Program-made: the position numbers and the translations under genes
Assembly (NCBI GenBank): GCA_036785325.1
Contig: JAXIVH010000029.1
Location: forward strand, 4,228,117-4,292,116
Direction: 5' to 3'
Length of the DNA: 64,000 bases
DNA from: Urophycis tenuis
Lineage: Eukaryota > Chordata > Actinopteri > Gadiformes > Phycidae
The notes under the pieces: generated by a model
What the model was told of the DNA's origin: nothing
The model's input: the letters and a program-made list of their open reading frames with translations, nothing else
The model's database searches: none
Shown here: piece after piece, positions 32,652 to 44,834 of the stretch
Layout: every line of letters begins with the position of its first letter
Numbering within the stretch: position 1 is the stretch's first letter

Positions 32652-33114
32652 TGCCTGTATGCGCGTTTTTCTTAATCATTCAACAAATAGGCTGCAATTT
32701 CTGCATACGTTTTTGTATAACTGCCATACCCAGGATCCATAGCATTTAGTAATGACATAAAAATATGGATCAGAAACAAATACCTTGGTCACAGCTTTCA
32801 CGGCGCACTATAAAAACATCGCAATCCACTTTGAGGGAAGGTGTCGCCAAAATGTATCGATTATACTTTTCTCCAAAAATATTCCATAAATTCCTTTAGA
32901 AAAGAACGGGAAAAGTTATTTTAGTTTTCATTGTCTCATTATAGCTAAGAACCCGCAGCATGGGCTCTTTGCGCCCATTCCAACGATTGCAGCAGAACCC
33001 ATTTCTTTCCTCGATCGTATTTCAACCCTTGAGAGTAGCAGTACAAGATGATACTATTCTGCCTTGCCTGGTGCTGTGACCACAGTCTCCATCTGCGCTC
33101 TCTCCGCTCTGAGG

Positions 33115-33321
<207 letters not shown>

Positions 33322-36300
33322 GCTCGCAGGAAGAAGGCGGCGATTGAGTAGCAGCTCTCGGTAACGCACGCACGGACTCACAGCAAGGAAAGGTTTGGAC
33401 ACCACCTACTTGCATTGATTGTTGCGCGAAAACGTTTGGAATTTGGGGTAGCCTACTTAATTTGTTGAATGACAGCGTGAGCGCCGACAGCAGCCTAAAC
33501 GAGAGCTCGGTGTTTTGTAATGTGTACTGTTTTATGAAATTCAGCTGTAACCAATTGCGAAATAGCTCAAAGATCACCATATAATCGTACAAGTGCAGGC
33601 CTCATCATATGAGCACAGTATGGGACGAGAACATCAGGTGAGAAGGGGAGGAAGCAGGTTAGGTTGTACTTTTACGCTCTCTCGGCGTCACTGTATTCGG
33701 ACTGTATTCCTATTGGATTCAAGGCATCAACCACCGAGAGGCTCCATCTAGCGGCGTCTAGAAGAACAACATGGCCAGCGTTGGGACCTCTTCAGTCAGC
33801 CTGGAGACCATCGTCATCACACAACAATTAAAATCATGGAGCCTAATGGGACTGGAAACTTAAACTGCGATTTCTGTTGTGCAAAATACAACAGTGTATA
33901 TATATATTTTTTTTATTGAGGAAGGTATTAGACAGCTCTAACCTGCAAAATCAGGTTAACCAATCACAACTGTTTTTTTTTGTTATAGGCCCCAATATCA
34001 CTGTAGGCCTACATGTTGTAAGAAATGGCGGAGATTAGGTTTCTCAACACATAGTCCTCTAATTGTCATCCATAGTGGAGACCATACTGATCACATGACC
34101 TCACATTATGTTTCGCTGCTCACATCGATCCAGGAATTGCAATGTAATCAGGGACTGTGTTGTCGTGGTGATGTAGCCCAGCCAATCAGGGACTCCGTAG
34201 TAGCTGATGTCAGGCTCCAGGCTGGCAAGTCTGGTTACTTCCTGTTGGTTACTCTCACATAAATGTTAGCAAAGATTAAACAAGCTATGTCTTCTACAGA
34301 AGGGAACAATTTTTGCCATCTTTGTCAAACAGTAAAAAAAAAAAAAAGAAGGCATTTTTAAACGTACGACCCAGGAGGAACCAAAGAAAACAACATTTCA
34401 ATGTCTGGATAGAATTGGTCGCAGCCCAAGGTCGATAAATCATGTACAATTAGCATGAAGTGTTTTCTACTCATCTCAGCTAATTCAACTCTCAAATATG
34501 GAAACTGTCAAAACGTTCAGAGCAAGTAGCAAGCACACCAACATAATAAAAACAGCAACGAGAGTTTACTCCAAAATCCCAAATCCCAGGGACGTTAAAG
34601 GGAAAAGACTCCATTTCCCAACCCCAAATCACACCCAGTCGACCACAGCAGCAGCCACAATCAGGGCCTGCTGCAGCCATGAACACTCTGTGGTTGTTCA
34701 GAGCCACAGCTCCTGGGGGTGTGGTCTAGGGGGCACACGCGATCAGTGACAGACGTTCTGTGTTGCTTGCCTCTCATACTTGGAACAGTGTTAAGTTGCC
34801 TTGCTCGCTTTTAAGAACTGTGAAGAACTCAGTGTGCAGTCATGGTAGGGCCAACAAAGTCCTAGTGGCCTTCCAATATGCCCACTCCACATGGTCAAAT
34901 AGACTAGCTGTGTTTGACTTTATTTCTCTTGTTTATAAACCATTGTTATTACACAGTTAATACTGTAGAAAAGAATGCAGTCTCTGCTTAATATTTTACC
35001 CTTAAAAACAAACCCCACTGATGCCCACATCTGCAGCAGGGGTTGTGGGGAGCATTTCTACCGCTGTCAACCACTGCAAACCTCATCGTGAAACATGACA
35101 CACTGCTTGACTGAATGAAAGAATGTGTGCTCATTCTCATAGACAATGTGTGCAAGCGACTTTCCTATTCTAATCAAGATGTTATGCTCTGGCAGTGTTC
35201 ACACGGCCACTTGAAGGCCTTCTCATTTGCCAAGAAGGAGTCAGATCTCACGCATCTGGCGCCATTTCTGTTCTCATTGTTCCACCATCCACCATCACAA
35301 ACCAGTCTCCAATTCAAACCTCTGCTGCTGTGTCCATAGCCTTGAGAAGAAGAAGAAACCCCAACCTGCCAGCGCTATATCAACAATGTTCTGGTGGAGC
35401 AAGTTTGGGATATCAACTACTCATAACAACACAGTAGTGGGGGGGAAGGAAGGAATATCAGCCTGGACCTGCATCTGGAAGACCTCAACAATTTCCTAAA
35501 GTAATTCCTGAGGGGCCTTGGACAAAACCTGACAGAACCTGACCTGTGGACAGCCAGTGTCCTTGTGGGCTTTTTAGTCCCCACAGACATAGAGCCGGTA
35601 GTGGTTAAGCCAAGTGGCGTGCATTGCGCCCCAGACCAGACAGGACAAGGACCAGAGGACATTCGTGCACTTGTAGAGGTTGCCCTGGAGGCAGAGCTCT
35701 TTGCAAGTCATCCCGGCAGATAATTGAAGGCCTTCCTTGCAAGAACCTTCTGTCCAAATTAAAGTACACAGATTTGTGGGGATGGATGTGGTCTAAGCTG
35801 AGAGAGTGGAGGACTTTCACTTTGATGGGGAGAGACTGTGAACCTAGCCAGGAAGCCAGTCTGTAAACAGAAAATTACTCTATCCCTCAACAAGATAATC
35901 AACATGGTAGAGAAGTGAGAAATATAGGTTGACTTGAACAATTCAGGACTTCTCTTTTGATAACTAGTTCTTGTTCATTTGTAAAAAAAAAAAAACACAT
36001 GCAACACTCACTTCTCATTTCTTATAGCAATATTTATATATTTATTGCCAGTCTCAAATGACACTTTGCACTTGAATGTATGTCCATAGTCCATATTAAT
36101 GTATTTTGCGTTTGTTGTAAATTGTGCATTCATTAAATAGGGTTCACACCAACAAATAAACAGAATTGACATTAACAATTAAGTCTATATTCAGTTGCAT
36201 TTAGACAAATACAATTTGAAGAGTATGACTTGTCATTGAGTGACTACAAGTAGTATTCACTCAAGTACAACAACACAATGCAGTTCCATTGTCAGCTATT

Positions 36301-38292
36301 AAGTTACACAAGTAGGCCAACCGCCATCAACCATCTCCCTTGTTGAAATAGCAAAGTCAATACACAGCTAGCTCATCGAAGCTATCTTCCTAGAGGGAAG
36401 TAGGCTGCATTTCCTAAATATGATAAACCAATGAATTGATAACTTATCCAAAATGGCGTCAGTCAGTTGACTGATAGGTACAGGCTGGCGGGGTAGTATA
36501 TAGGTGCACTAATATCTTTCTGCATAGGCTCTATTCAAACAGCTGATACAACACATGAGCGTGACTCATGGCAAAGAGGTGCAGCAGAAATGCCCTGGTG
36601 CAAGAATTTGAGCAATCTCTGCAAATTCACCATACTTTTCTGAAGCAAATGGTTTCTCTGAAGTTCTGCGCTGGATGCCTTACCCTGACTGTTTTGTATT
36701 GTACAGAATGTGTGTGATTCTAGACCATTTCTCCCAGCTCTGCCTACCTGATGGCGAGCTATTGCTTCCTTGTTTTATGTTTAAACCGGACATCAGCACA
36801 TGAGATGGTGTTGGGGAAGTTCAGTCCCAACCCAAGTGTGTTGCAACCTCAACTCTGTAGTTCCCCTGTCTTGACAGTCAACTCGGTTCTTGTTACATGG
36901 GAGTGTCCTGCCTTGTGGTAGCAGAACACTGGTACTACTGCCATTATTGACCAACACAATAGAAGCCACCAAAACAATAATCTGTGCCATTGATGTAGCC
37001 TTGGCTCTAACTTTCTCCAATATCCAGTCCAGGCATTGTGGCTATTGTAGTGGGAATGTTGTGGAGGACAGTCCTAATCTGATGTTGCTTCTGTTTGGGC
37101 CTCCATGTATAGAAGTTTGCTGACTCCATTCCATGCAACTCCAGACAGTTCCATGTCTGGAACTCCAGACATGGAACTGCAGACATGGAACTCAGTTCCA
37201 TGTCTGCAGATGCTGTATAGGAGCCAACACTGGTGTCCCTAAACAAGACGCAGGATTACAAATGAAAGATTAATCAGATAAACTCATTCTTATGTAATTT
37301 AAATTGGGCGTAACTATTGCCACACATCAACAGTTCTATAGCACTGTAGTCATTGTGGAATTGGGAAATGAACCTGCATTAGAAAAGAAATAGAGATAAA
37401 AAAAAAAACACTCCACTCCACAATTACAAAATCAGGTCATAATAAATTCAACCACTAACCTATACTATTTATGGGTAACCTACATTATTTATATATATTT
37501 ACTACAGTGCCCAGTTCACCAACCTTGTTCAGCAATACACTGCTGTGCAAAGCTCTTTCTCAGGTGAGGTTTTCCATTTGCACCGGGTCCCCTGATAGAA
37601 GAATAAAATGACACTGTCAATCACTGCCTTAATTCATTGAACTTCATTTTGTCATGGCACATAAATTACTATCTTGCTAGTGTGGCTCGTTCTTTTCCTA
37701 ACCATGTAGCCTCTACGCAACAAATGTTTGTCAGGTTAAACTGTAAGAGTAGATCTACAAACACTGTGTTTATATTTACCATTCGTAAGTAACGAGTACC
37801 TCACCGACAACATTCCCCATGATATTTTCATGGTACACTGGAGTTGCCGACATATTTCACCTCTTTTCATTCGGCAAGCAATATCAGCTGCCGGCATGGT
37901 TGTGTTTCTAGCCCACTGTGAACACCAACAGCCTGCCCTGCATGGTCCTGCATTGGCACAGTGAGTGGTGAAACAAAAATTTAAATTGGATTTGTGCTGG
38001 GGAACAGTTCCTTAATTTCAAATGGAGATTATTTATGCATTATTGATGAGATTATTGATGATGATTACTAGTTGTTATTGTATCTATTTCTGGAATAACT
38101 GCACTTGTTATACTGTAAATATTGTTAACATTACCACTCACTACTTCGGGAGACATCAATGCTGTTTTACCATTGGCAACCTGTATTTTACGTCATCAAC
38201 TACGACGACAGTCCCTGATTGACTCGATTGCATTGTGAATTCAATAAGGAGGATCGGTCCAAACTGAGCTGTGTTGGTCTTAGAGTGACCAC
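33322..38292. other. Intergenic region without a supportable gene
   Basis: About 5 kb with no frame resembling a known protein or joining by splice sites. It holds two perfect short hairpins at 37148-37203 (TTCCATGTCTGG arms and GCAGACATGGAACT arms), A runs, and AT-rich stretches. Open frames of 60-90 codons are at chance level. Confidence 0.6.
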
Positions 38293-38493
38293 TGGGGGGT
38301 GTACTACGAACCTCGATTAACATACCCAGGCTTTCTTTGGATAACCTGGATCGACAAATACGAAAGTCGCAATCAGAGTTAAACGGTACCACGAAGCTCA
38401 CTTACGATTTGATTTGTCAAGCCAGGTTTTCCGCTTTAGTTTCAATCCGCGTTCCCGTAAAAGGGGATCCGACTGAGCGAACACGGGCTATAT

Positions 38494-40138
38494 ATGTATT
38501 TCACTCAGGAGGAGCAAGTGGTAGTTATGAACCTATACGAAGACTTTAAAAAGACCATAACGGCAAGGGGCAATACTGTTGGCCATAATAAGGCTAGGGA
38601 GGCGTGCTGGCAAAAAAATAGCAGATTCTGTGAATGCGTAAGTGAAAAGATTCTGCATAATTGTCTAAAAACTATGCCATTAATCCCACTCTATTAATCC
38701 CAATAGAGTGCATATGATTGCAAAATGTAAAAGCAACCTCCAACCTGCTTTATTGTGTGATTTAGGGAATTCATTTAAAATACATCCTTTATGTAAAAAC
38801 GTATTGCATGTGCCGGGAATGTAGTGACGGTGGTGGATTATTATGTGAACTGCATGCCAGCGACCGGTGTTCATATTTTGCCTGTCCATCATCATGCCTT
38901 TTACCCCCATCTAGATTGGGTGCTAGCACGACCCTCCGAACATGGGTACAGGTGAGAAATAAGCACAAAAACATAATTCAATGTGGTAAGTTTAAAGCAT
39001 ACATTTAAATAATTTCAGGTGATTGTAGCCTATTTGCAACAGGCTAGGCTCTAACCTTTCATCTGATGTTGATTACCTGTAGCAAATAAGAACAAACTCA
39101 GCTAACCACCACTGCGAGGGGGTCAGCTCCAGCGCCCTTCACTGTGCCGGAGGAGCTGGCCCTCGCAAATAATGAAGGGCGGCCGATGATGGCCAGAGTG
39201 GCAGGGGGCATGTCTTCTGACCCCACTGCCTCAGTAGGCCTATCCTATGCCTATGTAGCTGGTATGTATTCATGTAGGCCTATCGGCAAGGAACATACAT
39301 GATTGTCTTATCAACTGTGAGATTATTCAGTGTAACTTCATTTGTGTAATTTTAGTTGAAGGTAGCAACATTGTATTGCGGGAGCCACCGACAGTGCCCT
39401 TCAATCTCCAAGAAGAGGTAACCTATAACTGTCTAAGTGTCGTGTATCCTTCTAAATGTGAGCAAGATTTTGGAAAGAATGGCCTATAATAACTTTCCCT
39501 GATTCTTTTAGAACATAGACGATGACGACATTCTGTCGGCCTGTGAGTCCAGGGTGACTATGGAGGTGATTTTTCTTAACAATTCTCACACCTATAATAT
39601 GAAACTGCAGAATAGAAAATGCCTATTGTGTCACTGACTTAGTTCGTTTCTAAGTTCCTTAAGTTTGTACTCAACCGGTGGGCGTTGTGCTTAACTGTTT
39701 CACATCACTCTTCCTTTGGATCATTTATTCTACAGAGAGATGACCCGTTAGATGAGCCAACTGCCTCCTCCATGTCCACCTCCTCAAGGCCTTCTCGCAG
39801 GACAGACAAGGTTTTTTTTTTTTTATGTAGTGTCTTCCTTTTGTAAGGTGTGCCACAAGGTTTTGACCGTAAGTGAAGTACGATTTTAACCAATCATTTC
39901 TATAGGTAGGAACGGACAATGTAAGGGCGCTGTATAAGCGCAACTTGGTGCTGGATAATCAGAGAAAACTTCTTCAAATGAAAAAACTGAAGCTTGAGAT
40001 CCAGCTCCTCGAGAGGGTTGGCTATTTTTTTGGATGAAGCTACCTACATATTCTTTGGTTAAGCTACACTGAAACTCAGAAATAATGATTTTGTTCTACT
40101 TTCACAGCAAATGCACGGCGATGATATGAACAAATAAA
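38494..40138 (+). pseudogene. Harbinger Myb/SANT-like DNA-binding protein gene, decayed
   Basis: Pieces of the Harbinger Myb-like protein in order: YFTQEEQVVVMNLYEDFK and NTVGHNKAREACWQK (38494-38640), LRTWVQVRNKHKNI (38930-38990), VPEELALANNEGRPMMARVA (39140-39230), REPPTVPFNLQEE (39380-39420), NIDDDDILSACESRVTME (39510-39565), DDPLDEPTASSMSTSSRPSR (39740-39800), NVRALYKRNLVLDNQRKLLQ (39920-39980), and QMHGDDMNK then TAA (40108-40138). Exons appear joined by GT-AG introns. An A7 run at 38612 adds one base and shifts the first exon. In this family the partner protein brings the transposase to DNA; this copy is probably dead. Confidence 0.72.
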
Positions 40139-40536
40139 CTTCACCAAATGCGTTTCCGTCCATTGTATTTCTTGTATTTATTCAAATGTCCCACCAAAAC
40201 AACAACAAAAAAGTATTTCCTAGAGGAAATCGAAATTCAACCAAAAAAAACAAAACTTCAACAAAATGTAGGCTACCCAAAAAACTGGGTGGTTATTGCC
40301 TGTCTAACAGCCACTCCTGTGGGATGATCAATTGTTATTGGGTCCACCACATCATCTGCCACCAATGGCACATGAGGAGTTCTCTCCCTCCGAATGGTGG
40401 CAATGTTGTGAAGCACCACACATGCCGTGATTATTTGGCTGGCTCTCTCCGGCTTGACCCTCAGACCACGGAGGCAGTTGAATCTTGACTTGATGATGCC
40501 GAAGGTCATCTCAATCCTCCCCCTGCACGTACTTAA

Positions 40537-41263
40537 AGTGATGGTTCGGAGTAAAATTCACCCTGAGGTAATTTCCACCAATAATCCAGCCAAATACCCC
40601 CTCAGATGCATTTTTAGTGACGGTCAATATTTATCAAGTTTAGGGGTATGAGCCGAATACCGGCTTAGTATTGGAGTGTCCGGTACTGTGTGTATATCTC
40701 GTAAATTACCCCACTAATAATGCATGGATTGTTACCCAACTTCTGTAGTAGTACATATATGGTCTGTACTCACAAAACGAGGCATTTTAAAGTTTGTAAG
40801 TACACCAGGAGTTTATTTAAAAGAGCACTTTTCTGATAGCTTCAACTCGCTCGTGCTAAGGCTACCCCTGCGTCAACGTCTCTTCCGTCTTTCCGGATAA
40901 GTTCGTAAAAGTCCTCTTCAAAACTCACAAGTGTAAGGAAAAGGTTAGTGAATTCAACACTCCATCGAAATGTATTGACAACTGGAATAATTGAATACTT
41001 GAAATTAGATGGAGTGTTGAATTCATTAACTTTTTCCTTACACTTGTGAGTTTTGAAGAGGACTTTTACGAACTTATCCGGAAAGACGGAAGAGAATTTA
41101 CGAGATATACACATTGTACCGGACACTCCAATACTAAGCCATTCGGCTGATACCACTAAACTTGATGAATATTGACCATCGCTAAAAATGCATCTGAGGG
41201 GGTATTTGTCTGGATTATTGGTGGAAATTACCTCACGGGTAAATTTGACTCCGAACCATCACT
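40537..41263. mobile_element. MITE with long inverted ends and TTAA target
   Basis: 727 bp with imperfect inverted ends of about 150 bp (AGTGATGGTTCGGAGT...), flanked by TTAA at 40533-40536 and 41264-41267. TTAA duplication points to the Kolobok or piggyBac superfamilies. A second inverted pair lies inside (about 40840-41095). Confidence 0.82.
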
Positions 41264-42422
41264 TTAAGGCCCCGTTGAAGCGGCCCTCCGATGGTGTCTG
41301 TGGGTCACCGTGTGGAGTCATCAGGAACCTCAAGCAGGCATACCCTCTGTCCCCCACGATGACGCCATCATAACGGCCTATTGGAAAGAACATAATGTGA
41401 TCAGTGACTTCATCAACATTTACAGTTAGTGATCTTGTGTGTTGCGCCATACCTTGCAGAAACTGTTGGCAAAGACTTGACTCCCGGAAAATCCTTGAGT
41501 CGTGGACTGAGCCAGGCCATTTTGCATCCACACTTGTCACCATCAGTTGATGGTCACAAGTCATCTGAAAAGGGCATTTCTGTTACCATAGTTGGGGCAT
41601 ATGAAGCACCACTATAAGGTTTTAGGCTACCTGCATGCAATTTCAGTGATCTAGCCCAGGTAATACTTTACCTGCACATTGATGCTGTGAATTGACTTTC
41701 TGTTGACAAAGTCAGCCTCGTGTTCCCCTAACGGTGCATTCATGGGGACGTGGGTGCAGTCAATTGCACCTATGAGTTTGGGGAATCCTATAAATGGATT
41801 AGAGAACTGTCGAATGTTACAAATGCAAACGTGTAATATACCAAACTGGACATAATGCCATAACATTAATGAATAAGTATTCCATATGACATAAGAAATA
41901 GAACGTATTGAACTACACATAATATACATCACTTGGGAAAAGAACCCAGCACGCAAGATCTCAATACTGACGCGCTACCTTCTCTCCTTTTACCTGAAAG
42001 TTGATAAAACCCTTCCTTCACATTTTGTGTGGGCAACAAACTTGGAAACACCACGAACATATTTAACAGGGTATTCAGGGCAGCTACAACTTTCCGTATC
42101 GCAACGCACACTGGCCCTCATTTATCAAACGAACGTAGAAATGAGCGCACATCTGAACGCATGATTCATCTTACGATAGGACCCACGTGAGATTTACGAA
42201 ACGTGTCGTATCACGCCAATCCCAGCGTACGAAGGAGCTTGGTGTTGATAAATACGGCGGCTGAGATCGATCGTAATTTACGTAACACGCCCCTATAAAA
42301 GAAGTCTCGCCCCTAACTTTTACGACATGGAGAAACATCCAACGGCAAAAAGAGGCGGATTTTTTCAGAAACAGAAATGGAGACACACTTTTTGACCCGA
42401 GTGGTTGCGAGCATAAGTTACC

Positions 42423-42998
42423 CCCCAAGGACACTCACCCCTGCCCACCCAGCACCCCCACCCCTAACCCCCTGGACATACTTCATATTATTTATAGTAA
42501 TGTTATTTATTGTATTATTTATTCTCAACTGCCGTTGCAGCCCCCACCCCCATATCCATACAATCCACTTTCATCTGTTGTACCCGTTCCGTTGCGCACT
42601 ATTGCGCCATCTGTACACGTCTTTTATTATATTACTATTACTCGCACTACCTGTACATTGTTTAATTTTGTATTTTTATTTTAATTTTTTTTAAATACTG
42701 TTTACAGCCTGTTTCTGCTAGTGTTAGTAACCGTTTACTACCTTAACGATCACCTGCACTATTTACTGTCATTTTAATAACTACCGTTAATTACCGTCAC
42801 TTTAATAACTACTGCCAGTTTTCATGTTTTTCAATTTTGCACTCTGCACCTTATTCCGCATTTCTGCATTTCAACCCGCACCTTTATCGCTCATTTGCAC
42901 TTCTGGTTAGAACGCCAACTGCATTTCGTTGTCCCTGTAGGCTACTTGTACTCTGCACAATGACAATAACGTTGAATCTAATCTAATCTAATTAAGGG
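42423..42998 (+). mobile_element. 5'-truncated LINE 3' end
   Basis: Ends with GCATTTCGTTGTCCCTGTAG, ACAATGACAATAACGTTGAA and (TCTAA)n. The interior has repeated CTGTTTAC / TACCGTTAATTACC-type sequence. No ORF. Confidence 0.6.
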
Positions 42999-43097
42999 CA
43001 AGCAAAAATACGCTTTATGGAAACAAATCATTGTTGCAGTCAACAGTGTGTCCCATGTTCAGCGGGCTACGGAAGAGGTAAATAATTAATTGAATAC

Positions 43098-43285
43098 TGT
43101 GGTGACTGTCGCTTGACAAGCGAATTCCCCCTCTAGATCACTGGTGGTATGTTCCACTTTGTTGTGGGCGTGACTGCCTGTGTTTTTACTATGTTGTTGT
43201 GTTTTGGGAAAATAAACGAGCTGACATGTTCCCATGCGCTCAAGCAAATAAGCGACTGACTCATTTGTATAAACACACGCACTAA
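43098..43285 (+). repeat. 5' LTR, 188 bp
   Basis: Contains GAAAATAAACGAGCTGACATG as poly(A)-signal context. Pairs with 46626-46813. Confidence 0.9.
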
Positions 43286-43332
43286 ACTGGTGACCCCGAC
43301 ACCGGACCGAACGTTTTTTTTTCGGTCTCAAC

Positions 43333-44115
43333 ATGCCAAAGAAGAAGAACCGCGGCCTTTTGGCTTGCAAGTCCGAGGACAGCGATGGGACCCCGGCGCC
43401 CGACTCACCTTCCCCGCGCCGCCATCACCTGGGTACTCCGCCACACGTACCTTCGCTTAAGCTCCCCGAGTTCTGGGAAACTTCTCCAGCGGCCTGGTTC
43501 GCGCACGCGGAGTCGCAGTTTGACCTGCACGGCATCGTTGATGACGACCGCCGGTACCATCATGTGGTGGCCGCGCTCCCATCCTCCGTGGCGACCAAGA
43601 TTGTCGGACTGCTGATGCGCCCTCCCATACACGGCAAGTACGGGACTTTGAAGTCACAGCTGCTGTACAACTTCAGCCTTTCCGACACGGAGAGGGCGTG
43701 GGAGCTTTTTGCGCTGAACGGCCTGGGCGGCCGCAAGCCGTCTCAGCTGATGGAGCACATGCTGGCGCTGCTGGGTGATAACGAGCCGGGGTTCTTGTTT
43801 ACACACCTCTTCTTGCGCCAGTTGCCCGTCTCTGTCAGGTCCGCGCTCGCGGACGTCCCGGTAGAGGACCTCCGCGCTTTTGCCATGGAAGCGGATAAGT
43901 TTTGGATGGCGCAACGCAGTTCCTCGCCCGTCCCGGCATACGCGTCCCCAGCGCCACACGTGAGGAGGGACAGGAAGGTAGCTGTCGGGTCCGACCGGCC
44001 CTCGCAGCGGCCTGGCTTGTGTTTTTACCACGAGCGCTTCGGCGACCGGGCCACGAAGTGTCGCCAGCCCTGCTCGTTCGTGGTACAGGGAAACGACCGG
44101 GCCGGTGCTCGTTAG
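43333..44115 (+). CDS. Retrotransposon Gag
   Basis: Open frame of 260 codons from ATG at 43333 to TAG. The N terminus is basic (MPKKKNRG), followed by a capsid-like region with LKLPEFWETSPAAWFAHAES and VVAALPSSVATKIVGLL, typical of fish and invertebrate Ty3/gypsy Gag. A single zinc-knuckle-like cluster CFYHERFGDRATKCRQPC lies near the C terminus. The high GC and third-position bias differ from the flanking DNA, as expected for a recent mobile element. Confidence 0.85.
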   Translation: MPKKKNRGLLACKSEDSDGTPAPDSPSPRRHHLGTPPHVPSLKLPEFWETSPAAWFAHAESQFDLHGIVDDDRRYHHVVAALPSSVATKIVGLLMRPPIHGKYGTLKSQLLYNFSLSDTERAWELFALNGLGGRKPSQLMEHMLALLGDNEPGFLFTHLFLRQLPVSVRSALADVPVEDLRAFAMEADKFWMAQRSSSPVPAYASPAPHVRRDRKVAVGSDRPSQRPGLCFYHERFGDRATKCRQPCSFVVQGNDRAGAR

Positions 44116-44834
44116 TGACAGCGGGCACCGGCACTTCCACTGACGTCACCCTGCTGTATCTGCACGACGCCCTCTCCGGCTACAGGTTCTTGTGCGACAC
44201 CGGTGCTCATGCAAGCATGGTTCCAGCGCTGCCCAGAGAGCGGACGTGCGCGCCGGGTGGCGCCGCTGGCAGCCTGTTACCACGCATGGTGAACGTCAGC
44301 GGCGAGACTGTTCGCGTTTTCGGCCGAAGACGCATGCAGCTCTGTTTCGGCCGCCGCCGTTATGACTGGGATTTCGTCACGGCGGACACGACTTTCCACA
44401 TCATCGGGGCGGATTTCCTCCACGCACACGGCCTGGTCGTGGACCTCCGGAACAGACGCCTGCTGGACGCGAGCGATCTTCAGGCGCACGTGTGCGCCCC
44501 GGCGAGCGATCAGACGGCGCAGTTGCCCAGCGCTGCGGCGGGCGCCGATGATTTCGTCCGGCTACTAGAACGCTTTCCGGACCTTCAGTCTCCGGATTTC
44601 TCCTCAGCGACCGTACGTCACGGCGTGGAGCATCACCTGCCGACGGCCGGTCCCCCCGTTTTCGCCAGGGCCCGCCGGCTAGACCCGGCGAAGCTGACGG
44701 TGGCCAAGGGGGAGTTTGAAGAGATGGAGTGCCTGGGCATCGTCCGCCGTTCGGACAGCCCGTGGTCGTCACCCCTCCACATCGTCCCTAAAGCGGATGG
44801 GGGATGGCCGCCTTGGCCAATGCGACTATGCTAG
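44116..44834 (+). pseudogene. Retrotransposon protease and start of reverse transcriptase
   Basis: Frame -1 relative to Gag, open from well inside Gag (43902) to 44834, so a -1 shift is the likely way in. An aspartic protease is seen with FLCDTGAHASMVPA (active-site DTGA). The RT start HLPTAGPPVFARARRLDP and ECLGIVRRSDSPWSSPLHIV follows, then the frame breaks directly after PKADGG near 44808. The polymerase core with the YxDD box is absent. Confidence 0.82.

Noticed and set aside
32809..32816. TATAAAA as a promoter
   Set aside because: It is on the plus strand, opposite to ccdc80, with no plus-strand gene downstream.
35195..35866. Possible small gene near 35.2-35.9 kb
   Set aside because: Frames of 70-90 codons on both strands without motif, start context or joinable exons.
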